The notes: generated by a model from the letters alone, not told the origin. A stretch of DNA of 64,000 nucleotides from Phycisphaerales bacterium (GCA_029268515.1 JAQWNP010000011.1:1-64000); one strand, 5' to 3'; counted from the stretch's first letter, positions 1 to 8,364 are shown. Translations and numbers: made by a program.

Positions 1-2
1 CG

Positions 3-2276
3 GACGTGGCGGGGGCGGATTTCACGGGCGCAGCGATTGGTCTCCTCAGCGAGCACGTCTTTGAAGGAACGCACACTGCGATCAACGAGCAGTTTGCTGA
101 TCAGCCACTGGTACGGGCGCAGTTGCTGCAATCGCTGGCAGACACGCTTCGCGAACTTGGCCTGCTCGAAGAGGCGACTGGTCCACAGGAAACTGCGCTC
201 CAACTACGCAGTGAACACCTGGGCGATGAGCATCCTGAAACGCTGACTTCGATTACCGAAATGGGCAACTTGCTCGGAAACCAAGGCAAGTACGAAGAGG
301 CTTTTGTCTACTACACCGAGGCACTAGAAGGCAAGCGCCGCCTCCTAGGTGACGAGCATCCTGACACACTCACCTCAATCAAAAACATGGGCCACTTGCT
401 TTACTGGCAAGGCTATTACATCGAGGCACTCCCCTATTACATCGAGGCCCTTGAAGGCAGCCGCCGCACGCTGGGTGATGAACATCCCCATACGCTTGGG
501 TCGATCAACGCCATGGGCAACCTGCTCCGGGTACAAGGTAAGTACGACCAGGCAGAGCTGAACTACACTGAGGCGCTTGACGGTCGCCGCCGCCTTCTGG
601 GCAACGAGCATCCGGAAACGCTTGTTTCGATTGACAACATGGGCTCCCTGCTCTTGGAACAAGGCAAGTACGACGAGGCAGAGGTGTACGTTCTCGAGGC
701 ACTAGAAGGCAAGCGTCGCGTCCTGGGTAACGAGCATTTTACCACGCTGAACTCGATCAGCGACATGGGCGCTCTGCTCGAAAGACAAGGCAAGTACGAC
801 GAGGCGCAGGTGTACTACACCGAGGCGCTAGAAGGCAGTCGTCGCGTCCTGGGTAACGAGCATCCTGACACGCTGAATTCGATCAGCAACATGGGCGCCG
901 TACTCTCTAACCAAGGCAAGTACGACGAGGCAGAGGTGTACGTTCTCGAGGCACTAGAAGGCAAGCGTCGCGTCCTGGGTAACGAGCATTCTGCCACGCT
1001 GAACTCGATCAGCAAGATGGGCACCCTACTCTCTGACCAAGGCAAGTACGACGAAGCGGAGGTGTACGTTACCGAGGCGCTAGAAGGCAGTCGTCGCCTC
1101 CTAGGCGATGAGCATTCTGCCACGCTGAACTCGATCAGCGACATGGGCGCTCTGCTCGAAAGACAAGGCAAGTACGACGAGGCGATGCCGTACTACGTGG
1201 AGGCTCTGGAAACTCGCCGCCGCACCTTGAGTGATGAGCATCCTGAAACGCTGAACTCGATCAACGCCATGGGCAACCTGCTCCGGGTACAAGGCAAGTA
1301 CGACGAGGCGATGCCGTACTACGTGGAGGCTCTGGAAATTCGCCGCCGCACCTTGGGTGATGAGCATCCTGCCACGCTGAACTCGATCAACAACATGGGT
1401 GGGCTGCTCTTGGAACAAGGCAAGTACGACGAGGCACAGGTGTACCTGACCGAGGTGCTAGAAGGCCGTCGTCACGTCCTGGGTGACGAGCATCCTGACA
1501 CGATTAGCTTGATCGGCAACATGGGCATCCTACTCTACGAACAAGGCAAGTACGACGAGGCAGAGGTGTACTTTCTCGAGGCGCTAGAAGGCCGTCGTCG
1601 CCTCCTGGGTAACGAGCATCCTGACACGCTGAGCTCGATCAACAACATGGGCCTCTTCCTCCAATTCCAAGGCAAGTACGACGAGGCAGAGGTGTACTTT
1701 CTCGAGGCACTAGAAAGCAAGCGTCGCGTCCTGGGTAACGAGCATCCTGCCACGCTGAACTCGATCAGCAAGATGGGCACCCTACTCTCTGACCAAGGCA
1801 AGTACGACGAAGCGGAGGTGTACGTGACCGAGGCGATAGAAGGCATACGTCGCCTCCTAGGCGATGAGCATCCTGCCACGCTGAGCTCGATCAGCAACAT
1901 GGGCGCCGTACTCTCTGACCAAGGCAAGTACGACGAAGCGGAGGTGTACCTGACCGAGGCGCTAGAAGGTTACCGCCGCGTACTGGGTGATGAGCATTCT
2001 GACACGCTGACCTCTATGTACCACATGGGCGTCCTACTCCATGACCAAGGCAAGTACGACGAGGCAGAGGTGTACTACACCGAGGCACTGGAAACTCGCC
2101 GCCGCACCCTGGGTGATGAGCATCCCGATACGCTTCTTTCGATCAAGAGCATGATCAAACTCCACGACGCCTGGCATGAAGCAGAGCCAGACGGCGGCCA
2201 TGACGCCACGGCCGCCCAATATCGAGCCCAGCTTGATGCCATCGAAAACAATTCCAAACAGCCCGAAGCCCCGTAA
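3..2276 (+). CDS. TPR-array protein (kinesin light chain-type repeats), 5' truncated
   Basis: The reading frame is already open at the window edge and its first possible start (GTG at 6) lacks the context of a true start, so this is the C-terminal part of a longer protein. It holds 15 complete 42-residue tetratricopeptide units of the kinesin-light-chain type (GKYDEAE..Y.EALE.RRR.LGDEHP.TL), one degenerate leading unit and a short charged tail. The segment before the repeats (EHVFEGTHTAINEQFADQP) resembles the linker I know from planctomycetal Ser/Thr kinases with C-terminal TPRs, so a kinase domain upstream is plausible but unseen. TPRs mediate protein-protein contacts. No signal peptide or membrane segment is visible in this part. 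Confidence is high for TPR, low for the kinase link. Confidence 0.9.
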   Translation, partial: DVAGADFTGAAIGLLSEHVFEGTHTAINEQFADQPLVRAQLLQSLADTLRELGLLEEATGPQETALQLRSEHLGDEHPETLTSITEMGNLLGNQGKYEEAFVYYTEALEGKRRLLGDEHPDTLTSIKNMGHLLYWQGYYIEALPYYIEALEGSRRTLGDEHPHTLGSINAMGNLLRVQGKYDQAELNYTEALDGRRRLLGNEHPETLVSIDNMGSLLLEQGKYDEAEVYVLEALEGKRRVLGNEHFTTLNSISDMGALLERQGKYDEAQVYYTEALEGSRRVLGNEHPDTLNSISNMGAVLSNQGKYDEAEVYVLEALEGKRRVLGNEHSATLNSISKMGTLLSDQGKYDEAEVYVTEALEGSRRLLGDEHSATLNSISDMGALLERQGKYDEAMPYYVEALETRRRTLSDEHPETLNSINAMGNLLRVQGKYDEAMPYYVEALEIRRRTLGDEHPATLNSINNMGGLLLEQGKYDEAQVYLTEVLEGRRHVLGDEHPDTISLIGNMGILLYEQGKYDEAEVYFLEALEGRRRLLGNEHPDTLSSINNMGLFLQFQGKYDEAEVYFLEALESKRRVLGNEHPATLNSISKMGTLLSDQGKYDEAEVYVTEAIEGIRRLLGDEHPATLSSISNMGAVLSDQGKYDEAEVYLTEALEGYRRVLGDEHSDTLTSMYHMGVLLHDQGKYDEAEVYYTEALETRRRTLGDEHPDTLLSIKSMIKLHDAWHEAEPDGGHDATAAQYRAQLDAIENNSKQPEAP
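243..2132 (+). repeat. 15 tandem 126-bp (42-codon) TPR units
   Basis: In-frame tandem array of exactly 15 x 126 bp, with units starting at 243, 369, 495 and so on to 2007. Many units share long identical nucleotide stretches; for example unit 7 (999-1124) and unit 13 (1755-1880) are nearly the same. A partial sixteenth unit (from 2133) degenerates into the C-terminal tail. Similarity at a six-unit offset (3 with 9, 4 with 10, 6 with 12, 7 with 13) indicates block duplication within the array. Confidence 0.92.
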
Positions 2277-2400
2277 AGGCTGGCGTATTGGTTACTTTCT
2301 TGATTGCTCATAGCCTGCTTGCCGCTGAAAACCACGTTTAAGCCGCTTTCAGAGCCCTGAGACCAGTCACAGAAAATTTATCTCTTTTTTCCAACTAATC

Positions 2401-2421
2401 GTTTCACCTCCAGCGTGAAAC
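2401..2421. other. perfect 7-bp inverted repeat
   Basis: GTTTCAC, a 7-nt spacer, then GTGAAAC, in the 364-bp gap between the TPR gene and the first nitrilase gene. No T-tract follows on either strand, so it is not a classic terminator; it could be an operator or RNA hairpin. A second 8-bp inverted repeat (AGTGGGTC 2435-2442, GACCCACT 2469-2476) and a pyrimidine-only-like CT tract (about 2487-2525) lie just downstream. No small gene is convincing in 2277-2640. Confidence 0.4.
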
Positions 2422-2555
2422 TGACGCTTGTACTAGTGGGTCAGGGAGGCACAACGGTGACTGACTGAGACCCACTTCAAAAGACTTTCTTCTCTCTTCT
2501 CGATTCTTCTCTCTTCTCTCTCTGTGCCCCAATGGTCTTCTCAGCCATAGAACAG

Positions 2556-2590
2556 ACAACAACGCCGGCCAAACAGGCTGGCGTTGCTGT
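2556..2590 (+). terminator. long hairpin, probable terminator or leader structure
   Basis: Left arm 2556-2570 and right arm 2576-2590 form a 15-position stem around a 5-nt loop, with one G-U pair and one mismatch, and a GC-rich core (AACGCCGGCC/GGCTGGCGTT). Only a short T-run (TTT) follows, so termination efficiency is uncertain. It sits 50 nt before the nitrilase start at 2641 and could end transcription from upstream or act in the leader. Confidence 0.5.
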
Positions 2591-2640
2591 TTAACGGAAC
2601 ATCTAAAGCACTTCTGTCTCCAGGCTCTACCATATGAGAC

Positions 2641-3441
2641 ATGACGATCGCCGCAGCAGTACAAATGGAACCCGCCTTTGGCCAAAGTCAGCGCAATGTG
2701 CAAACAGCACTTGATCTCATCGAGGCCGGCCCCCCAGCCAACCTCTATGTCTTACCTGAGCTTTTTCACTGCGGTTATGTCTTTACCAGCCAGGAAGAAG
2801 CCGCCGCCTTGGCCGAGCCTGTCGATGGCCCCACCGTCAGCGCCCTACAGCAAGCGAGCGCCGAAAGGCAATGCACGATCTTTGCAGGTCTTGCTGAACG
2901 TGATGATCAGACGATCTACAACAGCTCAGTCTTGATCGATCAAGGCCAGGTGCTCGGCACCTATCGCAAGATTCACCTCTTTGATAAAGAGACGCTCTGG
3001 TTCACACCCGGCGCCGCCCCACCGCCGGTCTATCAAACCAGCAGCGGACGACTGGGTCTGATGATCTGCTTTGATTGGATCTTCCCTGAAACAGCTCGCA
3101 GCTTAATGCTCAATGGAGCGCAGATTCTTTGCCACAGCGCCAATCTGGTATTGCAATGGTGCCAAAAGGCAACCGTCACCCGATGTGTTGAGAACCATGT
3201 GTATACCGTGCTTGCCAACCGCATCGGTACTGAATCACGCGGCGGCGACACCTTGACCTTCACTGGCGCCAGCACCATCGTTGATCCCAACGGACAAGTC
3301 CAAGCCGCCGCTCCAGAAGCGAAGGCAACCGTGATTACTGCGGAGATCGATCCTGCTCTTGCCGATGACAAGACCATTGGTCCATCAAAGATCAACAACC
3401 TACTGCGTGATCGCAAGCCAGACTTATATTTTCAGCAGTAG
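2641..3441 (+). CDS. carbon-nitrogen hydrolase (nitrilase superfamily)
   Basis: A 266-residue cytosolic amidohydrolase of the nitrilase superfamily, full length for the family. The Glu-Lys-Cys triad is visible: E40 in VLPELF, K110 in TYRKIHLF, and C143 in MICFDWIFPE. These residues hydrolyse non-peptide C-N bonds through a cysteine acyl-enzyme. The layout suggests an omega-amidase or small-amide hydrolase type (compare YafV/Nit2), but the substrate cannot be read from sequence. The last 50 bp overlap the 3' end of the convergent PD-(D/E)XK-like gene. A second, more distant family member lies at 4270-5148. Start is the ATG at 2641; no strong ribosome binding site is evident. Confidence 0.88.
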   Translation: MTIAAAVQMEPAFGQSQRNVQTALDLIEAGPPANLYVLPELFHCGYVFTSQEEAAALAEPVDGPTVSALQQASAERQCTIFAGLAERDDQTIYNSSVLIDQGQVLGTYRKIHLFDKETLWFTPGAAPPPVYQTSSGRLGLMICFDWIFPETARSLMLNGAQILCHSANLVLQWCQKATVTRCVENHVYTVLANRIGTESRGGDTLTFTGASTIVDPNGQVQAAAPEAKATVITAEIDPALADDKTIGPSKINNLLRDRKPDLYFQQ

Positions 3442-4192
3442 CCATTGGCCGATGCGTCTCCGATAACCGAGAACGTAACTGTGCATTTTCACGGGTCGCT
3501 GCCACGGCAATATTCGCCAGCATCCGCTGTCGCATGGGCGCTTGGCAAGCAAGTTGCTCCGCAGTCACCCGAAGTACCGGCGCGGGCCAGCTGATAGGAC
3601 TGCGATCATCAGCAACAGTTTCGCTTAACTCAAACTCCAATAGGCCCCAACCCAGTGGCAGTTCCAGCGGCGCAATCATGCCGGTCGGCGCTGCAATCAA
3701 AAGTTGATCCGCTAAGCAATAGCGCGTCATCAAAGCAAATTTAGCATGGCCATAGAGGGCTCGCTCGACCTTCATTAACGCTTGGCGCACATGATCTCGT
3801 TGCTTATCTGAAACCCAATGCGAGTGACGGAAGAGCAGCGACTGATCACCCTGGGTTTTGCCAAAGAAGAGTAGCGATTGCCCCGCCTCCATGGCCCGCC
3901 CTTCTGCGAGCAACTGCCTTCGCTGGCGAAGCAAGCTTTCGGCGCCACGACGGTCGCGAATAAAGTCAGCCCGCGACTGCTTACATTCGATGATGATGGT
4001 CCGACCTGGTTTTGGCCGCCCAGCAAAACCAGCGACATCTGCACGGTAGCGCGAGATCGGACAGCGCACCTCACAGGCCACCGCAGCATAGCCCTGTTGA
4101 CGTGCGTAGACTGCGGCAGAACGCTTGAGTTGATGATGCTGGTGACTTTCCACAATAAGACCCTCCGAATGGTGTCGCTGATCATCCCCCAT
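3392..4192 (-). CDS. PD-(D/E)XK nuclease-like protein, function unknown
   Basis: 266 residues from the ATG at 4192 (a TTG at 4219 would add nine). The segment RYRADVAGF followed about 17 residues later by IIIECKQSRADF fits the core of a PD-(D/E)XK fold: D52, E69 and K71 are the likely metal-binding and catalytic residues, with an upstream Glu (E41). The rest (a possible helical region, then GLLEFEL) carries no family I can name. Such small nucleases act in DNA repair, restriction or phage-type functions, but no partner gene is nearby. The 3' end overlaps the convergent nitrilase gene by 50 bp. Fold call is moderate; function unassigned. Confidence 0.6.
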   Translation of the reverse strand: MGDDQRHHSEGLIVESHQHHQLKRSAAVYARQQGYAAVACEVRCPISRYRADVAGFAGRPKPGRTIIIECKQSRADFIRDRRGAESLLRQRRQLLAEGRAMEAGQSLLFFGKTQGDQSLLFRHSHWVSDKQRDHVRQALMKVERALYGHAKFALMTRYCLADQLLIAAPTGMIAPLELPLGWGLLEFELSETVADDRSPISWPAPVLRVTAEQLACQAPMRQRMLANIAVAATRENAQLRSRLSETHRPMATAENISLACDHAVGC

Positions 4193-4269
4193 CAACTCAC
4201 TTCGGCAGTTTTGGACCAATCACTCCCAGCTTGGGCGAAAGAGGCGAAAACCGGCTACCTTGATGTTCT

Positions 4270-5148
4270 ATGTCACCACTGCAATTGGCACTGATCGCTG
4301 ACGTCTTCTATCAAGATGATGGGCAAGAGCGCCTTCTTGCTCGCCTCGAGCAAGCCAAGGCTGCGGGCGCCGACCTAGCGGTGCTTCCTGAGCTTCCCTT
4401 GAACCCTTGGTCAGCGGCTACCAAAAACCAAATCGACCATGATGCCGAGCCTCCTTTGGGGCCGCGCCATCAAATTCAAGCAGATGCCGCACGGCAAGTT
4501 GGCATTGGCTTGGTGGGCGGCGCTATCGTGCGCGATCCAGAAACTGACAAACGCTACAACACCGCACTTGTGTTTGATCATTCTGGAACGCTTGTGGCGA
4601 GCTATCAGAAAGTACATATTCCAGAAGAAGCCGGGTTCTGGGAGTCGAGTCACTATGAATCGGGAACAGCCGCTCCACAACGAATCGATGCCTTTTCGAT
4701 GCCGCTGGGGATACAGATATGTTCAGACAACAACCGCCCCCAGGGGTGCCAGCTACTGGGCGCCCAAGGCGCTCAGCTCATCGTCTGCCCCCGAGCGACC
4801 GAGGCTGCCACGTATTCCATTTGGAGGCCCATCTTTGTGGCAAACGCGCTGACCACCAGCACCTTTGTAGCCTCTGTAAACCGCCCTGCACCTGAACAAG
4901 GCGTTCCAATTGGAGGTCCATCAGTCGTGGTCGACCCCAGAGGTCGTATTATTCTTGAATCCCATGAGATGGTCTCAATAATTTCAATTGATCCTGAAGT
5001 ATGCCAGGAGGCACGGCAAGCCTATCCTGGATACCTTGATATTCGCTGTGATCTCTATGCCGATGCATGGTCAGATCTCGCCAAGACGAAAAACGTCATT
5101 AAATCACGCTGGAGCATTCCTTCGCCCCCAGCAAGTTCTGTTTCCTGA
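4270..5148 (+). CDS. carbon-nitrogen hydrolase (nitrilase superfamily), second copy
   Basis: 292-residue nitrilase-superfamily amidohydrolase with the triad E41 (VLPELP), K114 (SYQKVHIPEE) and C151 (GIQICSDNN). The lysine context and the KVHIP segment resemble the N-carbamoylputrescine amidase / beta-ureidopropionase branch, although the substrate is not determined by this. It is clearly diverged from the enzyme at 2641-3441, so this is not a recent duplication. It is followed after 9 bp by the repeat protein at 5158, suggesting co-transcription. The start ATG at 4270 is well placed relative to the conserved N-terminal strand. Confidence 0.85.
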   Translation: MSPLQLALIADVFYQDDGQERLLARLEQAKAAGADLAVLPELPLNPWSAATKNQIDHDAEPPLGPRHQIQADAARQVGIGLVGGAIVRDPETDKRYNTALVFDHSGTLVASYQKVHIPEEAGFWESSHYESGTAAPQRIDAFSMPLGIQICSDNNRPQGCQLLGAQGAQLIVCPRATEAATYSIWRPIFVANALTTSTFVASVNRPAPEQGVPIGGPSVVVDPRGRIILESHEMVSIISIDPEVCQEARQAYPGYLDIRCDLYADAWSDLAKTKNVIKSRWSIPSPPASSVS

Positions 5149-5157
5149 GAGGTATTC

Positions 5158-6465
5158 ATGAACACGCACCAGATCCATGAACAAAGAATCGAAGCCCTCG
5201 AAAGGCAATTGATCCAATCACGACGGCAACATCGCCTCCTGATTGGCTTGGGTGGAATGGCTCTTGTTGGAATGGCCACCATGGCCGCCACCATGCCTCG
5301 CAATGCCGATGTCATTCAGGCTCACCGGCTCGAAATCCTAGACCAAAATGGCGGCTTACTTGCTGCCATTGGGACTGACAAAAATGGTGGCCGACTCGAT
5401 CTATGGAATAGTTCCGGTGGTAACGTGCTGCGTGCATCCGTTAATGGACATGGCGGTGATTTGGCCATCTGGAACAACCTCGGCGGCACAGCGATGGGCG
5501 CATACACCACTGAGTCTGGAGCGACCTTAGGTTTATGGAATGGGCAAGATCAGCGTGCCATTACACTTGCGTCAACCGAATCAAACGCCAGCATCAGCGC
5601 CAATGTTGGCGGCCACAGCGCTGAACTGTCCGCCTCGGATCATCTCGCCATGACTTCAATTGCAAATCCCGGTGGCGCCCGGGCAATGCTCGGCGCGAGT
5701 GGCGCACTGAATTCTGTCGACATGACACTACAAGGGCCAGGTGGCACAACCGTCTCGATGAGCGCTGCCCATGATCAAGGCACCATTTCACTGGGGCCAT
5801 CACGATTGAGCCCCGCAGCGGCATTGATCTCAGAAAATGGCACTGCACGGTTTGAAACCCGCCATGAAGATGGTCAGATCACAACCATGCTCGGACATGA
5901 AACTGATGGTGGCATTCTGACACTCAATCATACAGACGGACAACACTTAACAGGCATGGCTACTGCTGAGGGTGGCCAACTCCAACTCGGGGCCTCAGAC
6001 AATTCGGCAGCTGTGGCATTGATTGGCGCTCCTTCGGGCGGACGCATCGACCTGACCAACAGTCAGGGCGATACGGTATCGAGTCTTGGGGTTGATGATA
6101 CGCAGGGCGGCTTACTGGAGATTCGCAATCAAGGTCAAAAAATTGCTGCTGCAATATCCACCGCCAAAGATGCTGGTGCAATTGCCCTCATGGATAAACG
6201 GGGACAAAGAGCTTTTGCTATTGGGGTTGGCCCCGCAGGCGGCATCATGAACCTCATTAATGAACGCGGCGTGCCAGTTGTGCTGCTAGGGCAATCTCCA
6301 AATAATCAGGGTGGTGCAATCATCGTCAATAACCAAGGTGGCAACCAGGTCGTTTCGGTGACCTGTGACAGCGATGATGCTGGCGCTATTCGGGTCATGG
6401 ATGCTGAAGCGAAGAAGTACAACACCGTGCTACCGCGGAGTCGCCCTGGCATGAGTGGCCAATAA
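5158..6465 (+). CDS. membrane-anchored protein with 22-24-residue glycine-rich repeats
   Basis: 435 residues that I cannot assign to a named family. A charged, probably coiled N-terminus (about 1-24) precedes one hydrophobic segment (about 25-46), after which the whole protein is built of 22-24-residue units following GG.L.L.N..G..V...G, for example GGRLDLWNSSGGNVLRAS and GGDLAIWNNLGGTAMGAY. Spacing is regular near both ends (units from about residue 77 and again from about 295) and blurred in the middle. The regular Gly and alternating hydrophobics suggest a beta-solenoid or similar all-beta repeat outside the cytoplasmic membrane. A GAGAGG ribosome binding site precedes the ATG. It probably shares a transcript with the upstream nitrilase gene. 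Confidence 0.7.
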   Translation: MNTHQIHEQRIEALERQLIQSRRQHRLLIGLGGMALVGMATMAATMPRNADVIQAHRLEILDQNGGLLAAIGTDKNGGRLDLWNSSGGNVLRASVNGHGGDLAIWNNLGGTAMGAYTTESGATLGLWNGQDQRAITLASTESNASISANVGGHSAELSASDHLAMTSIANPGGARAMLGASGALNSVDMTLQGPGGTTVSMSAAHDQGTISLGPSRLSPAAALISENGTARFETRHEDGQITTMLGHETDGGILTLNHTDGQHLTGMATAEGGQLQLGASDNSAAVALIGAPSGGRIDLTNSQGDTVSSLGVDDTQGGLLEIRNQGQKIAAAISTAKDAGAIALMDKRGQRAFAIGVGPAGGIMNLINERGVPVVLLGQSPNNQGGAIIVNNQGGNQVVSVTCDSDDAGAIRVMDAEAKKYNTVLPRSRPGMSGQ

Positions 6466-6631
6466 GCTCAATACCGGCCTGACAAAAGTAAGAGACCGTA
6501 CAGATCCTCCCCTCTTTGATCATCAATGGTCAATTTCAAATCCTGCGCGGACAGCTGCCCTGATCTGAGGTACGTTCAAGAGAGCCCACCGGCGCCCCTG
6601 GTTGGCGGGCATCGATGGAGGAAATGGAGAT

Positions 6632-7114
6632 ATGGAATCTGCAAGGAAGCAACCTGCGCTGCGACTGGTCCGCCCAACTGGATCAGCCGCTATCAGTCAA
6701 TCCAGCAGTGGCAGACTGAGCGTTGGCGCTGCGCCAGTTGAACACCATGATCCAACCACAGCTGTTGGCCAGGAAAATTGGGCTGCGGCTCAACTATCAG
6801 CCAACGACCCCAGATGGGTTCTCGCCCTCCGCACGGTGGCCGAACTCAATGGACCAATCTTGACCAGTGAAGGACGACATCGCGTGCTTCGCAATGCTCA
6901 GTCGCTTGGCATTCGCTCTTTTGATGCTAACCTCATTATGGCCTTGGTTCAGGATCGTGCTCGTCGAGGCGAGTCAATTGACCAAACCTGCGGCGCCCTC
7001 AAGTTGATTGCAACACCAGCCGCTCAACGGAAACCGCGACTCCCTTGGGTTGCGCTCGTTGGCGTTGTGCTTTCAGTAGAAGCTTTTGGCATCTGGCTGC
7101 TCTTAGGCATCTAA
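6632..7114 (+). CDS. small protein with C-terminal membrane anchor, unknown
   Basis: 160 residues from the ATG at 6632, which is preceded by GGAGG at 6617-6621; a TTG at 6602 would lie upstream of that ribosome binding site and is less likely. The N-terminal half is polar and low in structure. A middle region (DPRWVLALRTVAELNGPIL to about QDRARRGESI) looks helical, and residues about 137-159 form one hydrophobic segment ending in WLLLGI, so the protein is probably tail-anchored with its bulk in the cytoplasm. No family is recognised. It ends 7 bp before the convergent rnc gene. Confidence 0.6.
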   Translation: MESARKQPALRLVRPTGSAAISQSSSGRLSVGAAPVEHHDPTTAVGQENWAAAQLSANDPRWVLALRTVAELNGPILTSEGRHRVLRNAQSLGIRSFDANLIMALVQDRARRGESIDQTCGALKLIATPAAQRKPRLPWVALVGVVLSVEAFGIWLLLGI

Positions 7115-7121
7115 TCAAACA

Positions 7122-7880
7122 CTATTCTGCTTCGGGGACCAGGTGAACCACGCCTGTTTCGTCACGAGTCGCGGCATCAAGCTCAAGCAAGGTCGCTAAG
7201 GCGGCCTCTTGCTCTGCCTGCTTTTTGGATGTTCCCCAGCAGGAAGAAAATCGGCGCGCCCCTATCTCAACCGCAACTTCAAAGGCCTTTGCATGATCGG
7301 GGCCTTTTTCATCAAGCACGATATATTGCGGCGTGAGCTCATAAACCCGCTGCGAGAGCTGCTGCAACACAGACTTAAAATTAGACTGATGCCCAGATTC
7401 TGCCGCAGCATGAATTCGTTTCTTTAGATTGTTCGTGATCATTTGACGTGCTGGTTCAAGGCCACCATCGATATAGATGGCGCCAATAAGCGACTCATAA
7501 ACAGCGGCGAGTACTGAGCGAGGCAAGCCACCGCGACCAACCATCCCCTTACCCATACGCAAAAGCTGTTCGAGCCCCATCTCCTCTGCGACATCAGCAC
7601 ACTGATTTCGGCTCACGACTAATGATTTAATTTTGGTCATGTCACCTTCAAGAAGATCAGGGAAGGTCTCATGTAGATACTCGCAGACCACAAGCCCTAG
7701 AACAGCATCCCCAAGAAATTCAAGCCGCTCATTACTCTCATGCCTTATGTCAACCAAAGAAGCATGAGTTACCGCACGCTCAAGAAGCGCCTGATCGCGG
7801 AATGAATAACCCACTAATTCCTCTGCCGATGAAATATCAGCTTTGTCCATCCAGAATTCCCTTCCAGCAGTCACAGCCAT
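7122..7880 (-). CDS. rnc: ribonuclease III
   Basis: 252 residues: an endonuclease domain carrying the signature NERLEFLGDAVL (50-61) followed by a double-stranded RNA-binding domain (about 165-240). It cleaves double-stranded RNA during rRNA and mRNA processing. E51, D58 and E129 match E. coli E38, D45 and E117, but the position matching the metal ligand Asp114 appears to be Ala126 (AAVYESLIGA). The DNA codon is GCT, so this is not a translation slip. An internal ATG at 7850 is an alternative start. It converges on the tail-anchored protein gene. Confidence 0.95.
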   Translation of the reverse strand: MAVTAGREFWMDKADISSAEELVGYSFRDQALLERAVTHASLVDIRHESNERLEFLGDAVLGLVVCEYLHETFPDLLEGDMTKIKSLVVSRNQCADVAEEMGLEQLLRMGKGMVGRGGLPRSVLAAVYESLIGAIYIDGGLEPARQMITNNLKKRIHAAAESGHQSNFKSVLQQLSQRVYELTPQYIVLDEKGPDHAKAFEVAVEIGARRFSSCWGTSKKQAEQEAALATLLELDAATRDETGVVHLVPEAE

Positions 7881-8229
7881 TTCTGACTTGCGACCACTGA
7901 TTCATTGCGGCCAGATTGCGGCCAGAAATGCCTCAGCAGCATCATATTGGCCCGATTCTAAAGCCTTCTGGATGTGCTCTAGAGACACCCAATGCCTGAA
8001 ACCCCAAATCCAAAAACGGGGATGCCCCATCGAGGAAGGCTAGGCTTAGGAGGGTCCGAAAAGCTCACTCAGACGACCTTTTCAGTCTATCGACTCGGTC
8101 TCCCTATAGGTCTCATGAAATCCTGGGTTCCTCAGCTTTCCTTGACCCAAGAATCCTGTTACCCTGCCACGCCGATTAGAAAGTGCCCCGCGAGCGAGTT
8201 GCTCAACTGGCGGGCAGGAGTATTTTGTC
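7881..8229. other. intergenic region before rpmH
   Basis: About 350 bp between the divergent rnc and rpmH genes. It contains an 11-bp tandem duplication (ATTGCGGCCAG at 7904-7914 and 7915-7925). I see no convincing ORF, tRNA, DnaA box cluster or terminator. It presumably carries promoters for both genes. Confidence 0.4.
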
Positions 8230-8364
8230 ATGGCCATGCATTACCCAAGACGAGTGAGCCGCATCAAGAAGGCTCGACAATCCGGTTTCCGGGCACGCAT
8301 GAAGACCAAGTCTGGCCGTCGCATTATCAATAGTAAACGACGCGTTGGCCGCAAAGTCTCCTAA
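8230..8364 (+). CDS. rpmH: 50S ribosomal protein L34
   Basis: A 44-codon gene encoding a strongly basic peptide; the core RIKKARQSGFRARMKTKSGR and the ending RVGRKVS are diagnostic of L34, a late-assembling protein of the large ribosomal subunit. AGGAG at 8216-8220 lies 9 nt before the ATG; a second ATG two codons later (8236) is possible, since L34 usually starts M-K/H. In most bacteria rpmH is followed by rnpA; here the next gene (aroK) is on the opposite strand, so rpmH stands alone. Confidence 0.93.
   Translation: MAMHYPRRVSRIKKARQSGFRARMKTKSGRRIINSKRRVGRKVS

Noticed and set aside
243-2132. Regular 126-bp repeats as a possible CRISPR or satellite
   Set aside because: The period is a whole number of codons, the frame is open throughout and the units translate to canonical TPRs, so it is protein-coding.
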